A stretch of 64,000 nt of DNA from assembly GCA_029582265.1 (NCBI GenBank), contig CM055831.1:27008526-27072525 (forward strand). The letters are read 5' to 3'. Positions within the stretch are counted from its first letter, which is position 1. The number at the start of each line of letters is the position of its first letter. A program made the position numbers and the translations under genes. Of the stretch, positions 62,101-64,000 are shown one piece after another. This stretch comes from Zoroaster sp. YZ-2022 (taxonomy: Eukaryota > Echinodermata > Asteroidea > Forcipulatida > Zoroasteridae). A model generated the notes under the pieces. It saw only the letters and a list, made by a program, of their open reading frames with translations. It searched no databases and was not told where the DNA came from.

Positions 62101-64000
62101 TTACAGGGGGCTAAGTGTCCATGGAGGCCGTTTAAGGTATGAAGACATTATCCAAATTCAAAGATTTTGTGTTTTCCGAGAGGAGAGAACCTAAGCTTTA
62201 ATTTAGATATCAATTTTATCTGCCTCCCTTAAAAACTTGAAAAGTTATTCCCAACCTTAGAAATGTTTCTTTCGTAACAGTGTACAGTGCTGTATTGTTT
62301 TCTGTGAAACCGCATGCAAGTTGACCGTATTTTACAGGGGCCTAAGTGTCCATGGAGGCCGTTTAAGGTATGAAGACATTATCAAATTCAAAGATTTTGT
62401 GTTTTTCCGAGAGGGGAGAACCTAAGCTTTAATTTAGATATCAATTTTATCTGCCTCCCTTAAAAACTTGAAAAGTTATTCCCAACCTTAGAAATGTTTC
62501 TTTCGTAACAGTGTACAGTGCTGTATTGTTTTCTGTGAAACCGCATGCAAGTTGACCGTATTTTACAGGGGCTAAGTGTCCATGGAGGCCGTTTAAGGTA
62601 TGAAGACATTATCCAAATTCAAAGATTTTGTGTTTTCGAGAGGAGAACCTAAGCTTTAATTTAGATATCAATTTATCTGCCTCCTTAAAAACTTGAAAAG
62701 TTATTCCCAACCTTAGAAATGTTTCTTTCGTAACAGTGTACAGTGCTGTATTGTTTTCTGTGAAACCGCATGCAAGTTGACCGTATTTTACAGGGGCCTA
62801 AGTGTCCATGGAGGCCGTTTAAGGTATGAAGACATTATCCAAATTCAAAGATTTTGTGTTTTCCGAGAGGAGAACCTAAGCTTTAATTTAGATATCAATT
62901 TTATCTGCCTCCTTAAAAACTTGAAAAGTTATTCCCAACCTTAGAAATGTTTCTTTCGTAACAGTGTACAGTGCTGTATTGTTTTCTGTGAAACCGCATG
63001 CAAGTTGACCGTATTTTACAGGGAGATAAGTGTCCATGGAGGCCGTTTAAGGTATGAAGACATTATCCAAATTCAATGATTTTGTGTTTTTCGAGAGGAG
63101 AACCTAAGCTTTAATTTAGATATCAATTTTATCTGCCTCCTTAAAAACTTGAAAAGTTATTCCCAACCTTAGAAATGTTTCTTTCGTAACAGTGTATAGT
63201 GCTGTATTGTTTTCTGTGAAACCGCATGCAAGTTGACCGTATTTTACAGGGCCTAAGTGTCCATGGAGGCCGTTTAAGGTATGAAGACATTATCCCAATT
63301 CAAAGATTTTGTGTTTTCCGAGAGGAGAACCTAAGCTTTAATTTAGATATCAATTTTATCTGCCTCCCTTAAAAACTTGAAAAGTTATTCCCAACCTTAG
63401 AAATGTTTCTTTCGTAACAGTGTACAGTGCTGTATTGTTTTCTGTGAAACCGCATGCAAGTTGACCGTATTTTACAGGGGATAAGTGTCCATGGAGGCCG
63501 TTTAAGGTATGAAGACATTATCCAAATTGAAAGATTTTGTGTTTTCGAGAGGAGAACCTAAGCTTTAATTTAGATATCAATTTTATCTGCCTCCCTTAAA
63601 AACTTGAAAAGTTATTCCCAACCTTAGAAATGTTTCTTTCGTAACAGTGTACAGTGCTGTATTGTTTTCTGTGAAACCGCATGCAAGTTGACCGTATTTT
63701 ACAGGGGGCCTAAGTGTCCATGGAGGCCGTTTAAGGTATGAAGACATTATCCAAATTCAAAGATTTTGTGTTTTTCCGAGAGGGGAGAACCTAAGCTTTA
63801 ATTTAGATATCAATTTTATCTGCCTCCCTTAAAAACTTGAAAAGTTATTCCCAACCTTAGAAATGTTTCTTTCGTAACAGTGTACAGTGCTGTATTGTTT
63901 TCTGTGAAACCGCATGCAAGTTGACCGTATTTTACAGGGGCCTAAGTGTCCATGGAGGCCGTTTAAGGTATGAAGACATTATCCAAATTCAAAGATTTTG
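41101..64000 (+). repeat. Satellite block 2, ~230-bp monomer, ~99 copies, continues past window
   Basis: Monomers average 230 bp and run head-to-tail without a break to the window end. A unit can be read as ACAGTGTACAGTGCTGTATT, GTGAAACCGCATGCAAGTTG, ACCGTATTTTACAGG, TAAGTGTCCATGGAGGCCGT, GAAGACATTATCCAAATTCA, AAGATTTTGTG, a variable window, GAACCTAAGCTTTAATTTAG, ATATCAATTTTATCTGCCTC, CTTGAAAAGTTATTCCCAAC, TTAGAAATGTTTCTTTCGTA. Most of the unit is nearly invariant. Differences cluster at three short windows: after TTTTACAG, between TTTTGTG and GAACC, and after TTATCTGCC. Nearly every unit has SphI (GCATGC), NcoI (CCATGG), HindIII (AAGCTT) and EcoRV (GATATC) sites. No higher-order period is evident by eye. 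Short frames in the array are accidental. Confidence 0.97.

Noticed and set aside
41101..64000. Array of constant repeats with short variable windows, reminiscent of a CRISPR array
   Set aside because: The constant part is over 200 bp, most windows share one consensus, there are no cas genes, and the context is clearly eukaryotic. It is a satellite.
41101..64000. Higher-order repeat structure in the satellite
   Set aside because: Listing the TTTTACAG-window variants over the first 35 monomers showed no recurring order.

Overview
The window looks like a repeat-rich piece of an animal nuclear genome, probably a marine invertebrate. The reasons are two non-LTR retrotransposons of the Jockey/CR1/L2 type, a Ty3/gypsy element, a tRNA-derived SINE, short inverted-repeat transposons, a long satellite array and one exon of a TRIM-type (RING, two B-boxes, NHL) gene. 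There is no bacterial-style operon, rRNA or functional tRNA. Two runs of exactly 500 N (9827-10326 and 35127-35626) are assembly gaps. Many repeat copies outside the satellite differ by scattered 1-2 base indels, so part of the frame damage may be long-read sequencing error rather than true decay.

Layout. 1-3099: 3' part of a Jockey-superfamily LINE, plus strand, ending in a (TAA)n tail. 3100-9826: two direct copies of a long low-copy repeat (3100-4545 and 8310-9796), each with an 85-bp minisatellite. Exon-like segments lie at 4775-5047 and 6732-6850. 5525-8760 is repeated in inverted, diverged form at 17765-22065. Between the arms sits a decayed Ty3/gypsy element (10525-16066) with unusually short terminal repeats. 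22090-23480: three tandem copies of a ~460-bp unit with an exon-like minus-strand segment. 23490-30238: mostly non-coding, with MITEs, a minus-strand SINE, a pair of ~145-bp direct repeats and small hairpins.

30239-31588: TRIM-NHL-like coding exon ending at a consensus splice donor; this is the only convincing host protein-coding gene. 32557-34971: DNA transposon bounded by ~38-bp inverted repeats, with a low-quality purine-rich stretch inside. 35627-64000: a ~230-bp satellite, about 107 monomers and ~24.6 kb, interrupted at 37359-41100 by a fairly young minus-strand L2/CR1-like LINE that keeps endonuclease and reverse transcriptase with few breaks.

The most unusual signal is inside the satellite. 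Monomers are almost identical except at three short windows. One of these, ~15 bp wide, is replaced in about ten monomers by unrelated sequence while both flanks stay unchanged. Second is a possible multi-exon gene family carried by the inverted/direct duplication, with exon-like segments bounded by plausible splice sites.
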